This document shows, in pieces, positions 13,660 to 24,983 of a DNA stretch of 64,000 nt (the stretch's first letter is position 1; each line of letters begins with the position of its first letter). Where the stretch lies: positions 11,088,521 through 11,152,520 of the forward strand of contig NC_080057.1 in NCBI RefSeq assembly GCF_026212465.1. The letters are read 5' to 3'. Both the position numbers and the translations under genes were made by a program. Source of the stretch: Amaranthus tricolor (Eukaryota; Streptophyta; Magnoliopsida; Caryophyllales; Amaranthaceae). Under the pieces are notes generated by a model. The model searched no databases and was not told the origin of the DNA. It worked only from the letters and a program-made list of their open reading frames with translations.

Positions 13660-14211
13660 CTTTATTACTGTCCATTTTGGAAATGTGGCTATGGATGTAG
13701 ATCCCATTTGTCCACGCACTTTTTTCATTGTGCTGAAACCCATGGGAAAAGTAATACTATCTATCTATATATATATATAACCCTTAATTAAATGAAATTG
13801 GTAAAATAATTAATATTACGTACGCAATCAACAACGCTTTGAATTTTATGTTGCGAGGCGGGCTTTGAGGTTTTTGTAATGAGTCGAAGACGTGCACAGT
13901 GTTCGTTAAAGCACATATGACCAAAAGTATCCAATGCAAACTACAAACGCAAATTTAAAATCAACAACTTAGAGATTAGGTGACTTTAAAAATCAAAAGA
14001 TAAGTTCAATTTCAAAAATAAAACTTACCTTTCCACATATGGAGCCAGAATGAACGTGTGTGTAGATGCAAGGGAATTAATCAAAGTAGTCTCAATGTAT
14101 GCTCTGACGTTATCTGGATCATTTACACATTTACTACCCGAAATTGACTCTGTACAAAACCATCCAATTTTTATTGGAGGTTCGCAAGAATTGAGCTCCT
14201 CGTAAGCCGCA
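13660..14211 (-). pseudogene. Ulp1-type protease exons 7-9 of W
   Basis: On the minus strand the exons are 14211-14029, 13940-13824 and 13732-13660, with the same borders and phases as X exons 7-9. Exon 7 keeps KIGWFCTES, which X has lost in a 53-bp deletion, so W shows the less damaged exon. Exon 8 encodes LHWILLVICALT and VHVFDSL, with the catalytic His and Asp of the C48 family. The Cys exon should lie beyond the array and X, to the left of the window. With the upstream exons absent it is a gene remnant, although these three exons read open. Confidence 0.85.
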
Positions 14212-14860
14212 CTAAACTCACAATTAAGAAAATTTTGTTAGTAATTCGGTTATTCAAAACAGGCCATTGAATTAATATGCCCTCGAAACGATTGAACATG
14301 ATCGCTTTAGAAGAGAAACCACATCAAAATAACATATACTGATATACTCATACATCAATGAACTCCAAGTAACTAAATGTTTGCATAAACGAACATAGTA
14401 CAAATTCAGATTTGTGATACTAGCATACAAGCAAAAGCAAGACCCAAACGGTTGCCATAATTTTCGAGTTTTTTCATGAATATCTTGCAAAACTTAAATG
14501 CTTAAAAAATTAAAAGGAGAAAAAATACCCTAATGTCGTGGGTTTTGAAGATGAACAAGACCCAATTATTAAATTTCGTGGGTTTATAAACCAAGAAGAT
14601 GAAGAACTTTGAAGAAACTATTAACACACAGCGTTTTTCGAGTTTGCAGATGAAAATGAAGAACTTTGAAGAAGAAGGCTGTTACGTTTGTGAAGATGAA
14701 GAAGAGCAATGAAGCAGATGAAGAGGAAGATGAAGATGGGCTTGAGAGAACGAAGCAAAGTGTATAGTGTACGTTGTAGAAGAGTTTTGTGAAAAAAGAA
14801 ATGGCGGGTTTATGCTACTGTATACTACTGTGTAAATTTTATTTTTCCAACGGTTACTTG
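14212..14860 (-). other. Leader and unassigned segment of W
   Basis: Between the protease exons and the subterminal repeats. The part 14560-14790 is the gaagatgaag-rich leader typical of these elements. The part 14270-14510 can be read as a 72-residue frame (QDIHEKTRKLWQPFG), conserved in W' (49470-49652) with an earlier stop. I do not recognise it and see no evidence that it is a gene. Confidence 0.4.
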
Positions 14861-15167
14861 CTACGGTCCATAGCATCAACCGCAGCAATTAATGCTCCTC
14901 ATGTGTATATATCATATGCTGTAACGGTATTTGCTACGGGCGCCCATGATAACCGCAGCAATTAGGCAATTGTGAAAGGGTTATTTGCTGCAGTCCCTAG
15001 AAAAACCGCAGCAATTAATGTTGCAATGGAGTATTTGTTGCGGTCACTCTATAAAACCGCAACAATTAATTGTTTTTTTTTTTCCAATTCTTTTTCCTAC
15101 TTATTGCTGCGTATATAAAAAAACCGCAGCAAATGATTAGCAGCAAATACGTTTTTTTCCACTAGTG
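14860..15167. repeat. Subterminal repeats and terminus of W
   Basis: Copies of TTTGCTGCGG-like and CCGCAGCAATT motifs in both orientations (for example near 14880, 14950, 14985, 15040, 15105), then the terminal inverted repeat. This set differs from that of X mainly by CAATTA in place of CAAATA. Confidence 0.85.
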
Positions 15168-15564
15168 AATGATTTGCAGTGAATTAAGTTGTAGGCTTGG
15201 AAGTGAGGATTAAACTTGAAGAATAAAACAGATAAAGTATGGAAGGGATTATACTTTAGATTTATTTATTTATTTTTTTTAAGGAATGGATAATGTGTCT
15301 AAGAGGCGAACTCGTTCTCGCAATGTAGTCCTTTGGACTTTTTGACTTCATATCTTTTACTCGTATATCCGCTGCTAGAACTATACAATTACTAAATAGT
15401 TTATAATAACTCTAGTAAAACTCGATCCGCAAGTCTTTACTTTAAAAATTTCGATTTCACATGCCTTTATGACATCTTGGTTTAACTTAATTCCTAATTT
15501 AGTTTTTCTTTAAAACACACAATCTTTCTTTTGACGATCAGAGTTTTTTCCGGGATGTTATACA
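15168..15564 (-). mobile_element. LTR fragment truncated by W
   Basis: The right edge ends ccgggatgttataca, read on the minus strand as TGTATAACATCCCGG, which resembles the TGTAACA(C/T)CCCGG start of some plant gypsy LTRs. To its right the sequence is V exon-5 DNA; to its left W begins. About 397 bp remain. No coding sequence. The same fragment lies at 50233-50628. Assignment to an LTR is by terminus only. Confidence 0.5.
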
Positions 15565-17483
15565 ATCTTGGTTAAGTCGCCACCACTTGCCACACGTAAC
15601 TGAGGTAGCAATAGAGAACAAGAAGTCGCCTCCTGAAAATGGTGTTGTTAAGTATACTTAGTATCACAATATAAATAAACACGTTGCAATTTAAATTAAT
15701 AGGTGCGTATTTGTTAAAAAACTATGTAAACACAGGTTCGGGTGTTGGTTTAGAATTTTGAGCATCAGAGTTCACGGTCTCTGGTGTAGGATTTTGAGCT
15801 TCGGGGGTAGAAATGCGCTAGGGTGTTGGATTTTGAGCTACGAGGGTAATGGACTCGGGTGTTGGCTCAGGTGTTCGCTCGACCGAAGCCTTAGGATCCC
15901 CATGTTGACTTTGCTATTCCTCGACAATCATATTTGCAAAGTCTACAATGGGTGGTCCCATCTTCTGCAAAATGAATGCAACTTTGTCGAGTACGTCCTT
16001 CGTAATTTCCCTTCTGAGGATCGGTGCTTCTTCAAGTAGCATCGTTCTTAATTGAGTAGCGACACACTCTTTGCCGAAGGCCTTCTTTAACCCCATGCGG
16101 ACCTCTACTTTTTCTACTACCCGCCCTCTATAGTCTTTTCCTAAGACCATATGCAATGCATCAACATTGCCTCTAGGGTGAACTCCCCCGTTACTTCTTT
16201 TTCCTTCCAGGCCATCTGTTCAAATAAAAAGTGACATATATAACAATTAGTTTATAGTAAATCAAAGCAAAAAAATACAAAACAAATCAAGCATATAATT
16301 AATAATTTTAAAACTCATCACAGCATCAACAACTTTCTTCGTTCACGGATCAGTAATGGTAAATTTACCACTTGAATCTCGAGAATGAAGTCCGAATCTT
16401 GCATAGGTCTCCAGCAGGAGTATTCACTAATGCAGAGGTAGCCGTAGATGAGGTCATGGGACTCTGATTGGGGTATAAACCCGCATCTAGCCACTCTTTT
16501 CGGGCCTAATCATTATGTTTATGGCTCCAAGCGATGGTAAAACTTCTTTTTGCTTGCTGATTCAGAAGCTTTTTTACCATGCTTTTCCTAATTAGTCAAT
16601 AGAATTCAAATGTCATATATTAGTTTAATGATTGAATCAAAAGAATTAAAATTAAATCAAAAGCTATAATATAATGGAATACTTAAAACATTAGTCGGAG
16701 TTGTTTTTTTGGTAACAAACACATCCCATTCATTCTTCGATATATGACCCCATATTTCATAGGGCATCTTACAGGTGCTTGGTCTCCACCTTTGCCTACC
16801 GTTTTGACCTTCTTGGTCTTACGGGCACTTTTTTGGAGATCCAACCAGTTACAAGCTTGGATTTGAAATCTCTGAATCTTTAAGCAACAGTTCAAAGAAA
16901 AACATTCTTTTTCTCTTCGTCATTCTCAATGTGAAAAAGAATCTACAAAAAAAAAAATATATTTATTAATGTCAATTAAATTAATTTTAAAACGAAACTA
17001 AATGAATAAAAATAGTAAAGTTGCTTACCACAGTATCATCCCATAGAGAGTTCTTCAAACCCTCTGGAAACCTCGTTCCAAGCATACAATATGGAAATCT
17101 TACGGATACATATGCCGATATGTTTTCCATATTGTCTATGCCATTTGCCAAAGGGTTGACCCAATGCATTATATACCAAGTGCATGGGTTTTGTGACATT
17201 GAGGCTTCGTAGGACCTCGTCCTTTTCTCTTCTTAGAACAACCGCTGGTAGTGGTAGTGGGAACATCCGTTGGTACTATTTTTATCTCGGAGGGATATGG
17301 TGGGGCGTCTTCAGCCATCCTCTTGTGTCTAATGTATGGGTCGTCATCCTCTTTGTCACCCCTCTCTTTGTCATCAATTATGCCCTTCTCAATGTCAGGA
17401 TCATAGTCCTTATTCGACTCACTATGATGCTCATTATCAGAAGTCTCAATCTCGGGGAAAATTTCATCTCTGAAAAGGTGCAT
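15565..17483 (-). pseudogene. TnpA-like gene of V, broken
   Basis: The start codon is at 17481-17483 (MHLFRDEIFPEIETSDNEHH), as in X. Exons correspond to X exons 1-5: KKRKGRGPTK then NPCTWYIMHWVNPLANG, a second exon with the RRMNGM region, a third with the DSGKFTITDP region, and a fourth with GLKKAFGKECVATQLRT. The gene is cut by the LTR fragment after the sequence matching X exon 5 (cgacttaacc). A frameshift lies near 17200, where exon 1 leaves its frame after GRGPTK. It carries an extra acidic repeat (IIDDKERGDKEDDD) not in X. Confidence 0.78.
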
Positions 17484-17539
17484 TAGTAGATTAGTACCTA
17501 AATGAAAATAAATAGAAATATATTAGAACATAGGAACGT

Positions 17540-18000
17540 AATTTAAATTCTAACTATTTCAACACAATAATATATACCAAATAGTGTTGTGTGCCAAGTT
17601 TCATGCAAAACAAAACAAGTTTGAACTACTCTATGCAAAAAAGTGCCAAAAAAGCTTAAAAAACCTTAAAAACGCAACTTAGCACGTAATTTCAAGTATA
17701 TGACTATTGTTTTCAATTTTAACCATTTCAACACAATAATATATACCAAATAGTGTTGTCTGTCAAATTTCATGCAAAACGAACGAACTTTGAACAACTT
17801 TATACGGGAAAGTGTCAAAACGCTTAAAAAACCTTAAAAATGCAACTTAGCACGTAATTTCAAGCATATGACAATTGTTTTCAATTCTCACCATTTCAAC
17901 ACAATAATATATATCGAATAGTGTTGTGTGCCAAGTTTCATGCCAAGCAAACCAAGTTTGAACTAATTTAAGCGAGAAAGTGCCAAAAGAGCATAAATAC
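17540..18000 (-). repeat. Three 169-bp units in the V spacer
   Basis: The marker aacacaataatatata falls at about 17561, 17730 and 17899, steps of 169 bp. The units differ from the intron-type units (gcacgtaatttcaagtatat in place of acacgtaatttctagcatat), so they are a separate subfamily fixed in the spacer between transposase and tnpA. Confidence 0.9.
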
Positions 18001-18019
18001 TTCATACCTTGTGAATCAC

Positions 18020-20204
18020 TTAATTCAACTGTATTCCTTTTGTGTGATCTACACGCGTATAAGCAACATCTACATCATCTTCATCCACTGATTTCTGATT
18101 GATAAAGGTCGGGGAGTCTTCAAACGCATCATATTCTTCCTCATCCTCAACATCACCTATACCAAGGATACTTCTTTTTCTCGGTACAACAATAGACCAT
18201 TTTTTATCAGACGGGTCTACAATGTAGAATACGTAGTTGTCTTATGTGGCTAGTATAAATGGCTTCTCACAATCACGCAAACGAGTTCATTCTACAAGAA
18301 TGAATCCACAAGGGTGATCATTTTTTACGCATCGTCGATTACTATCTACCCACTTGCATTTTTTTACGCATCGTCGATTACTATCTACCCACTTGCATTT
18401 GAAAAGACCAATAGTGAAACTAGAGTAGTAAAGCTCCCATATTTCATGTATCTGCCCGTAGTATACCAATTTAGTATCAACCGACGATTGATCCTTGGCA
18501 CTCGCGTAAAATGTGGATGACGCCAAAATGAAAACCCCACTATTCTGCAGATAGATTTTTTATCTTGACCCTCAATACAAAATGTGAACCCATTAACATC
18601 GCAACCCTTATATTTTTTAACATCATCACGAGGACAAAAGCTAACCACTTAACAGTTTCAGATACACCCTTGAGGTCTTCACATATTACTCGATTTTGAA
18701 ACCAATCAATAAACGTAATATTATGCAACTACATCAATGTCATATCCCCTTTAGAAGGATATTTTGCGCACAATAGATAAAAATGCTCATTCAAAAACGG
18801 ATGGACTTCTGGAATATGATGCAACACATACAAGTGTGCTTATACAAGACTGTCTCGAAGAGATGTGATCGATTTGGAGCCAATTGTTCCTTTTCCCTTA
18901 AGCCTTCCTTCATGTCGAGAGGTGGGGAGTCCAATATGCTTTGCCATGGCCATACTCTCGGCTATGAAGTTACTAATCTCATCGCTCACAGTGCTTGAAT
19001 CATACCTCCTCGGGTTCTGCTGGATTCCTCACTTTGTTTTGTAAAACTCCCATGTGCCTTTCAAAAGGATAACACCACCTAAAAAAAAAAACTAGACCCA
19101 AAAGCTTGATTTCACGAACGAGATGGACAATAAGATGAACCATTATGTCAAAAAAAAAGAAGGTGGAATATGCATCTCAAACTTGCGTTAAGTTACAAGC
19201 ACATCGACTTGAAGAGCATCAATGTTAAAGGGATCAAGAAGCTTACTACAAATTGTGTTGAAGAGCGAACATAGGTCGGTAATAGCATATCCCACATGTT
19301 TTGCTGTATTCCACAGATTGCAATTGGTAAGAACACTTGTCGGATGATTACCCAGATGGAACCTTAATGCCATACAAAGACTCACAAAATGCTCGCTTCT
19401 CTGCCTTGGATAACGTGTAGCAAGCTGGAGGAAAATAATTTTTTTCATTACTCATCTTATTCTTACTGCCCTTTCCCTTCTTACTGCCACCAACTTCATC
19501 AGTTCTATTTCTTTTCTTACTCACCTAAACCTGTGGCCACAACTCCGAACGAATACCCTTACATTCAAAGTAATCTCGCACAGCTTTGACATCCTTTGTC
19601 TTACCGGGAATGTTCATGAGCGTCCCGAGTATGGCGTTGCATACATTTTTCTCTTTATGCATAACGTCAAGACAATGCCTAACCTGTAGATCTCTTCAAT
19701 ATGGAAGCTTCCTAAAGAATGATTCTTTTTTCCATAGTCGGTCTTCACCCCCTTACATTTGCCCTGTTTTACCAAATACAGTTTCAACTCCCTTAACCTG
19801 TTCGTAAACCTCATAACCGGTCAATGGTCGACGAGCTACACGGTCCTCAACCTCCCCTTTGAACATCTTTTTTCTTCTTACGATATTGGTGATCTCACTG
19901 GAGGAACTTTCGATGGTGCATGAATATGTGTTTGCACTTAGGAATCCACGTGGATTCCATGTCATCGATACATATTGGGCATGTTTTCTTCCCTTTGTTC
20001 TTATACCCTGATAAGTTGCCATATGCCGGAAAATCATTAACAGTTCATAAGAGCATTAGACGTAAGGTGAACTTCTCATTAGCATGTGCATCAAACACGA
20101 AAACGCCTTCATCCCACATCTTTCTCAAATCCTCAACAAGATGTGCAAGATATATATCTATGTCATTGCCAGGTTGTTTAGGATTCGAGATAAGAAGCGA
20201 AATT
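18020..20204 (-). pseudogene. TNP2-type transposase of V, N-terminus deleted
   Basis: Read on the minus strand from 20204, the protein enters at GNDIDIYL-like sequence. It continues through KACPICIDD-like (KGRKHAQYV in a shifted frame), RPLTGYEVYEQVKG, the FVSLCMALRFHLGNHP region, DUF4218-like text and the DUF4216-like end, finishing at TAA 18020-18022. Stops and frameshifts are frequent. A TGA at 20045-20047 is shared with V' (55057-55059). A 39-bp direct repeat at 18314-18395 duplicates the segment encoding CKWVDSNRRC. The first third of the gene is gone through the 1.3-kb deletion. Confidence 0.9.
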
Positions 20205-20875
20205 ATTTCTAAAAATAATACAACCTAAAATTAACCATATTTATACAAATTAATAATAAAACATTTAAATTCAAAAATAAAATCACATTAATAACTACAA
20301 ACACATAAAATTATCAAAAACAAAACTTGATATATAATTAGAAACTACATTGGTATTTAGATGATAATGTTAGTGCTCTACAATGGAGTTATGTAACCTA
20401 CAATGGGAAAACACAAACAAAATTAGTACAAAACCATACTAAGCTCTAAAATACCTTGAAGTTTGAAGAAGTTAAATGTTAAACAAATCAAAATGATGTA
20501 TTACCTTAAAAAAAACTAAGCCCTAAAAAACGCCTTTTTGTGGGTTAGCTTGAAGAAGACAACAACAAAAAGTTTGAAGAAGAATGAAGAACAACTTTGT
20601 GCGTGGATTTTTAAGAAGAAGATGCAAGTCGTGGGTTTTTAAGAAGAAATAAGAACGATAAAATAGTAGCAATTCGTGGGTTTTTAAGAAGAAACAAGAA
20701 AAAAAGAAGGATGAAGAAGAAAAGAAGCAAGAAATGTAGTGGGTTTGTGCAGACAGCAGCAGTGTGAAAAATGGTGTAATGGGTTTTTGCAGCTTGAAGA
20801 AGAAGCAATTTGAAGAAAGTTTGAAGAATAAAACAGTAGCATATGAGTATCATATTCATGAAGACTAGTAATATG
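20205..20875 (-). other. Leader region of V
   Basis: AT-rich DNA followed by gaagaag-rich text (20540-20830), the counterpart of the CT-rich leader of X. The frame 20611-20928 is low-complexity translation. No gene seen. Confidence 0.5.
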
Positions 20876-21117
20876 AGGCGCGTTTTTTTTAAAAAAGTTA
20901 AAAATACCTTATATGCTACGGTTTTCAAAGAACCGCAACATATAAGGTATTTTTTATTTTTTTTAAGAACAAAAAAGTACCTTACATGTTACGGTTTCAA
21001 AAAACCGCAGCATATAATGTAACATTTTTTTTCCTCATCTTTTCATGTCATTTAATGGTGCGTTTAGAAAAAATCACAGCAAATGTCACGCAGCAGATAA
21101 AATATTTTTCACTAGTG
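20876..21117. repeat. Subterminal repeats and terminus of V
   Basis: Inverted motif pairs built on TATGCTACGGTTTTC and AACCGCAACATATAAGG near 20915-20950 and 20985-21015. This variant (CATATAA rather than CAAATA) marks V as a subfamily distinct from X and W. The block ends TTTTTCACTAGTG. Confidence 0.82.
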
Positions 21118-21891
21118 ATATATATATATGGTGGGTCTATATTAAACAAGGTGTTACATGCATGCTCGAAACAAATACTCCAAGTGAATTGGTAATAAGT
21201 GTATATTTCAGGTACTTTTTTTATTTTGATGGTCTCATACAATTGAACATCGTCTTGTAAAGCAATAGTCTTTGCTTTCATTAATTATTATTTCAAAATC
21301 TTATCGATGAAAGAACAAATTACAAAAATAAATCAATACGAATCCAATTAAACCCAGAACAAGTGCGCCATGAAACAAGTCTTGCAAGTTCTGTAGAAGT
21401 TAAATATCAACAAAACTTGCGAAGCTGCTGAAAGCCATACCAAAATAACAATGAAAAATATAAACCAAAATACAGTACCCAACTTATCAAACGTACAAAA
21501 ACCTAGGAAAATCACTAAGAAAAGCTACCTGGAAAACCAAAATATTGCTAAAAATTCACCAATCTATTTCCAAACATAACCAATAAACTCAAATTTATCA
21601 CAAGAAGGAAAAATGAGGTGTATATTTAATTTATCACAAGAAGGAAAATCATCAACAAACACTACATCAAACTTACCTTCGAAAATTCAACAAGGAAAAA
21701 TGGTACGGTGTATATTTCAATCTTACCACAAAACAAGCGATAAAAATGGCGTTGAACCAAATTGTTTAAATAAAATGAGGTGTTTATCCTTTGCAAAAAA
21801 TAACAAAAAATTTACTTCTTTTTCATACAAAAAGGAGGTACTCATAAAAACTAGTTTTTCTTTATCTTGTAAAAAGTAAGAAGATAATACT
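21118..21891. other. Unassigned AT-rich flank, probably part of a Copia fossil
   Basis: No coding frame or terminus I recognise. Repeated caagaaggaaaaat at 21600 and 21640 and small indels against 57434-58160 are the only structure. It leads directly into the Copia pol fragment, so it is likely the decayed gag end of the same element. Confidence 0.35.
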
Positions 21892-22240
21892 TGGATTTTT
21901 AATTGTAGGGAAACATATACAATATCGTATGACTATTTATTTCATTACTTCGGTTAAGTCTACGAAGAACGTCATTCAAACAACAAATAGAGAATGTGAA
22001 AATGTTGAAGGAGGAAAAATAATCATAATTTCTCTAAAAGTTATTATTCTTAAAAATTGTCTTTATGATCCGAAATTATCACATAAGTTAATGTTAGTCA
22101 CCTTACTAAACAACTTGATTGTATGCTTTTAATAAATTCTAATATGTGTGTAACACAAGAAAATTAGACAAGGAGGATGATTGGGAATGATATTGAGCGA
22201 GATGGGTTGTATATTTTGGATGAGGTGTCTTTGATAGGGT
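21892..22240 (+). pseudogene. Fossil Ty1-copia pol fragment (protease to GAG-pre-integrase)
   Basis: In shifting frames it reads as a degraded protease start (TWIFNCRET in place of W..DSGAT), then FITSVKSTKNVIQTTNRE, a LKNCLYDPKLSHKL block and GNDIERDGLYILDEVS. These match the stretch between protease and integrase of Copia Pol (NVLYVPSLSHKLLS...GRGTERDGLYYVDE type). Several stops and frameshifts interrupt it. It ends abruptly at about 22240 where gypsy LTR-like sequence begins. Confidence 0.7.
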
Positions 22241-24983
22241 TTTATTTTTAATAACCGTAAGTGTACGCGTGTTGTGGTAGAATTACGAGTCCAACCACAA
22301 GGAGGCTATGTGTTTAGAGTAATTCAGCCAGCTAATCACTATTGAAAACCAATATTATGATGAGTTTTAAACAAAACTAAGAGTACAATGATGAAAATAT
22401 AACTTGGTTTAATAAGACAAAAAGGCCTAGGGCAAAGGCAATCTCTACTAACATGCATAGGATTAGACAATTAAGTTCAATGTTGGTTATGTCATCTAGG
22501 TTTTAGGTGGAAGAGTTAATTATTCCTTTTCGGGATGCTAATTAACTAATTGCGGATTGACAACACTCTATCTTAATCTCAACATTCATAATTTTGATTA
22601 ATTCAACCATTAACAAGACCAATTAAAAATCAATTCTCAGCTTTCGTTATTTTGAATGGCGATAACAAGGTTTTAACTTGTTTTGCACTTAAGACTAATA
22701 TACTTTTCTACCTCAACTTTTGTAATTTTGGAAATGAAAAGCTAAAAGACATTATCTTAAGTGGACTATGACATATTGAATCATCCCTACCCAACGATGA
22801 CAAACAAATTCCTCAAGAATCTATTCAATATGTCTATCAGGATTCATACCAAGGCCTATGAAGAAAACTACTCACTACTTGAATACATAAAAGCAATTGA
22901 ATTTATCAAACAAGTAAAACCAATAACAATAAACATAATTAAGAGATTAAAAGCAATGATACCTTAACAATAGAGTTTCAATGGGGATTGAATACAATAA
23001 AAGAGTACAACTAAAGGTTTCTAGTTGAGAAAATCTAGGGTTTAGTAGGGGAAAGATTGTAATTAACAATAAAATTAAAAATTAATTAGAATTAAGAAAT
23101 GATAAAGGGAAGATTAAGAAATCCATAAACTAAATTTAGGGTATGCAATGTCCAAGATCCCTTAAAAAAAAGCTAGAAGAATAGTATTTATATGATAGCT
23201 TAAGAGTTGAAACGAAAAGACGCAAAGGAGAGCTCTAGAGCCTAATCTGAGTCGAACATAAGGCCAGTCTCGGTTGAAGCAGCATGAATTCGCCTGCAGC
23301 CACACTAATTTCACCCCACATTTCATATAGATCAGTCTAGAACTTGTCTTCCACATAGGTTCAATCGACGCCAACATAATCTTGCCCAAATTAAAGTCAC
23401 TTAATTTCACCCGAAGCTATGCCAAATTTGCCCGAGACTTGTGTCAGATCATTCCAGTGGCTTGTTTGCTTATTTAATTCAAACGAAGCCCTTGTAATCT
23501 CGCCTAAGATCATGCACAGAACATCAAAATGGCTTGAAACTCAAAACAATTGACCCTCGAATTTTTCTCATCTTCGATCAAAGTCTTAATAAGCTACAAA
23601 ATGATTTCCAAACATGTAATGATGTATCAATGAAGCTTGGTAGACATGGTTGAGGACCGAGATGGATTTAAACTTACTTAAATCAATTCGGACATCAATT
23701 GTTAAGGCATGAAAAGGTATACAATGGCAAATTAACTTAATTTAGCAAATCTCGACCACTTCAAACCTTAAAATTCCAACAAAGCTCTAGATAGACCACA
23801 AAGAAGAGGCAATAAGTGTAAAATACTGCACTTATGACTCCCCTATAGCCATAACAAGCAACATCTCTTTTAAAATCCCAACCCTGAAATAAGAACCAAG
23901 AGCTCTAGGATGAGGCAGGCTACAACATTGACATAGTGGACAATAAAAATCCTCCCCTATACCTACCTCAAGGGTAACTCTAGGCCTAAATAACGTCATA
24001 ATTACCATCGAGGATGTCCCGTTTAAGCTCCTTCTAAAGAAGCACTAACCCTAGATAATGCCATTGAGTTAAGTACTTACCTCTGAATCACCAACTCCCC
24101 TTATAACTCTAAGTAGAGGTTATCTATTCTAACTCTTGTTCCTAACTCCGAACACCAAATTAGTGACCTATCCAAATAGTAAGTGGGTGAAAAATGCAAA
24201 TACTCAAAGAAAAGGATAAGCATAGAAATGGTGACGTTTTCCTCCCCCATGCCTAAAATGAACATTGTCCTCAATGTGTGAAAGGACTAACAACGATAGG
24301 GGGCACAGAAGATCTCTAACTTCTCTTCCCGATAGCAAAGGGTAATTTGACTTCGGCTATGAAGGTTTCGCTCCTAGATTAACCCAGTCTCCCTCAAACA
24401 GCCCCATGCCTAAGTAAAGCAAGGAGTACAAAAAAAAACAATGCTACCAAGCAACAAATAACCCTCACACTTCTTCCATCACTCTTAGATAAGCATCAAA
24501 CACAACATATAAGCCAACAACCAGAATATGCCCATATAACATAGATACTCATCAACGCAAACCCTCCAAAATAGGTTAGCCCAACACTTTCAAATTTTGC
24601 GGTTTGGAACCAACAAATGTAATAGGATTGGGAAGGGGTTTAAGTGTTTGAAGTTGATAAATTATATGGTTTTCATTTGTTGTAGCTAGTAAATGGTAGT
24701 GCGAGAATTATAAGTAGTGATGGGCAGGGTGGGGATGGATGGAGAAGAAGTTTTGTGGAGCTAGAAATGAGAAGATTAGAGGAGAAGATGAGGAAAAAAA
24801 ACCTGATACAATTCTGTAATAGCTTTTGGCCTTCAGTTGTTCCTTATTCCTCAACTACCTACGTATCTTCTAACAAAAAGACTAAGCAAAATTTCAACAT
24901 CAAAACTATGCAATCTAAAAGTAAAATAAAAATCTATTTCAAAAGACAAAAACTATGAAAAGAAGATATTATAAATGAAAACA
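22241..24983 (-). mobile_element. 3' end and LTR region of gypsy element G
   Basis: No coding sequence. The part 22255-22330 (accgtaagtgtacgcgtgtt) and the mosaic after it resemble LTR text of Tat/Athila gypsy elements. The minus-strand read of 24240-24290 gives cattgaggacaatgttc and ggcatgggggagg, a signature found just after pol in that lineage. The segments 22460-22750 and 23285-23365 recur at 46764-47104, on the other side of the element, so they belong to its LTR. Exact LTR borders are not resolved. A 67-residue frame at 24755-24958 is not recognised. Confidence 0.6.

Larger units (their letters stand above)
13083..15167 (-). mobile_element. CACTA element W (main part), protease-only deletion derivative
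   Basis: The right end is TTTTTTTCCACTAGTG at 15167, read on the minus strand as the 5' terminus CACTAGTGG. Inward lie subterminal repeats, a leader with cttcatcttc runs, a segment of unknown origin (14212-14510), three protease exons, and the 169-bp array. X then interrupts it, and W continues at 1408 leftward. No transposase or tnpA coding sequence lies between its terminus and the protease exons, so W has lost them. Its other end is outside the window. Confidence 0.8.
15565..21117 (-). mobile_element. CACTA element V, partial and defective
   Basis: The minus-strand 5' terminus is at 21117 (CACTAGTGAAAAATAT after inversion). Inward are subterminal repeats, a leader, a transposase pseudogene, a spacer array and the tnpA-like gene, cut inside exon 5 by the LTR fragment. 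The protease half is not seen in continuity. Relative to V', V has lost about 1.3 kb at 20204/20205, which removes the leader boundary and the transposase N-terminus. Confidence 0.85.

Noticed and set aside
14272..14490. 72-residue frame in W, possible captured host exon
   Set aside because: Conserved only in the duplicate copy, with an earlier stop there; no motif recognised.
22761..22967. 68-residue frame (DYDILNHPYP...) present in both copies
   Set aside because: Lies in gypsy LTR-like DNA, similarity to known proteins not recognised, and conservation is explained by the duplication.
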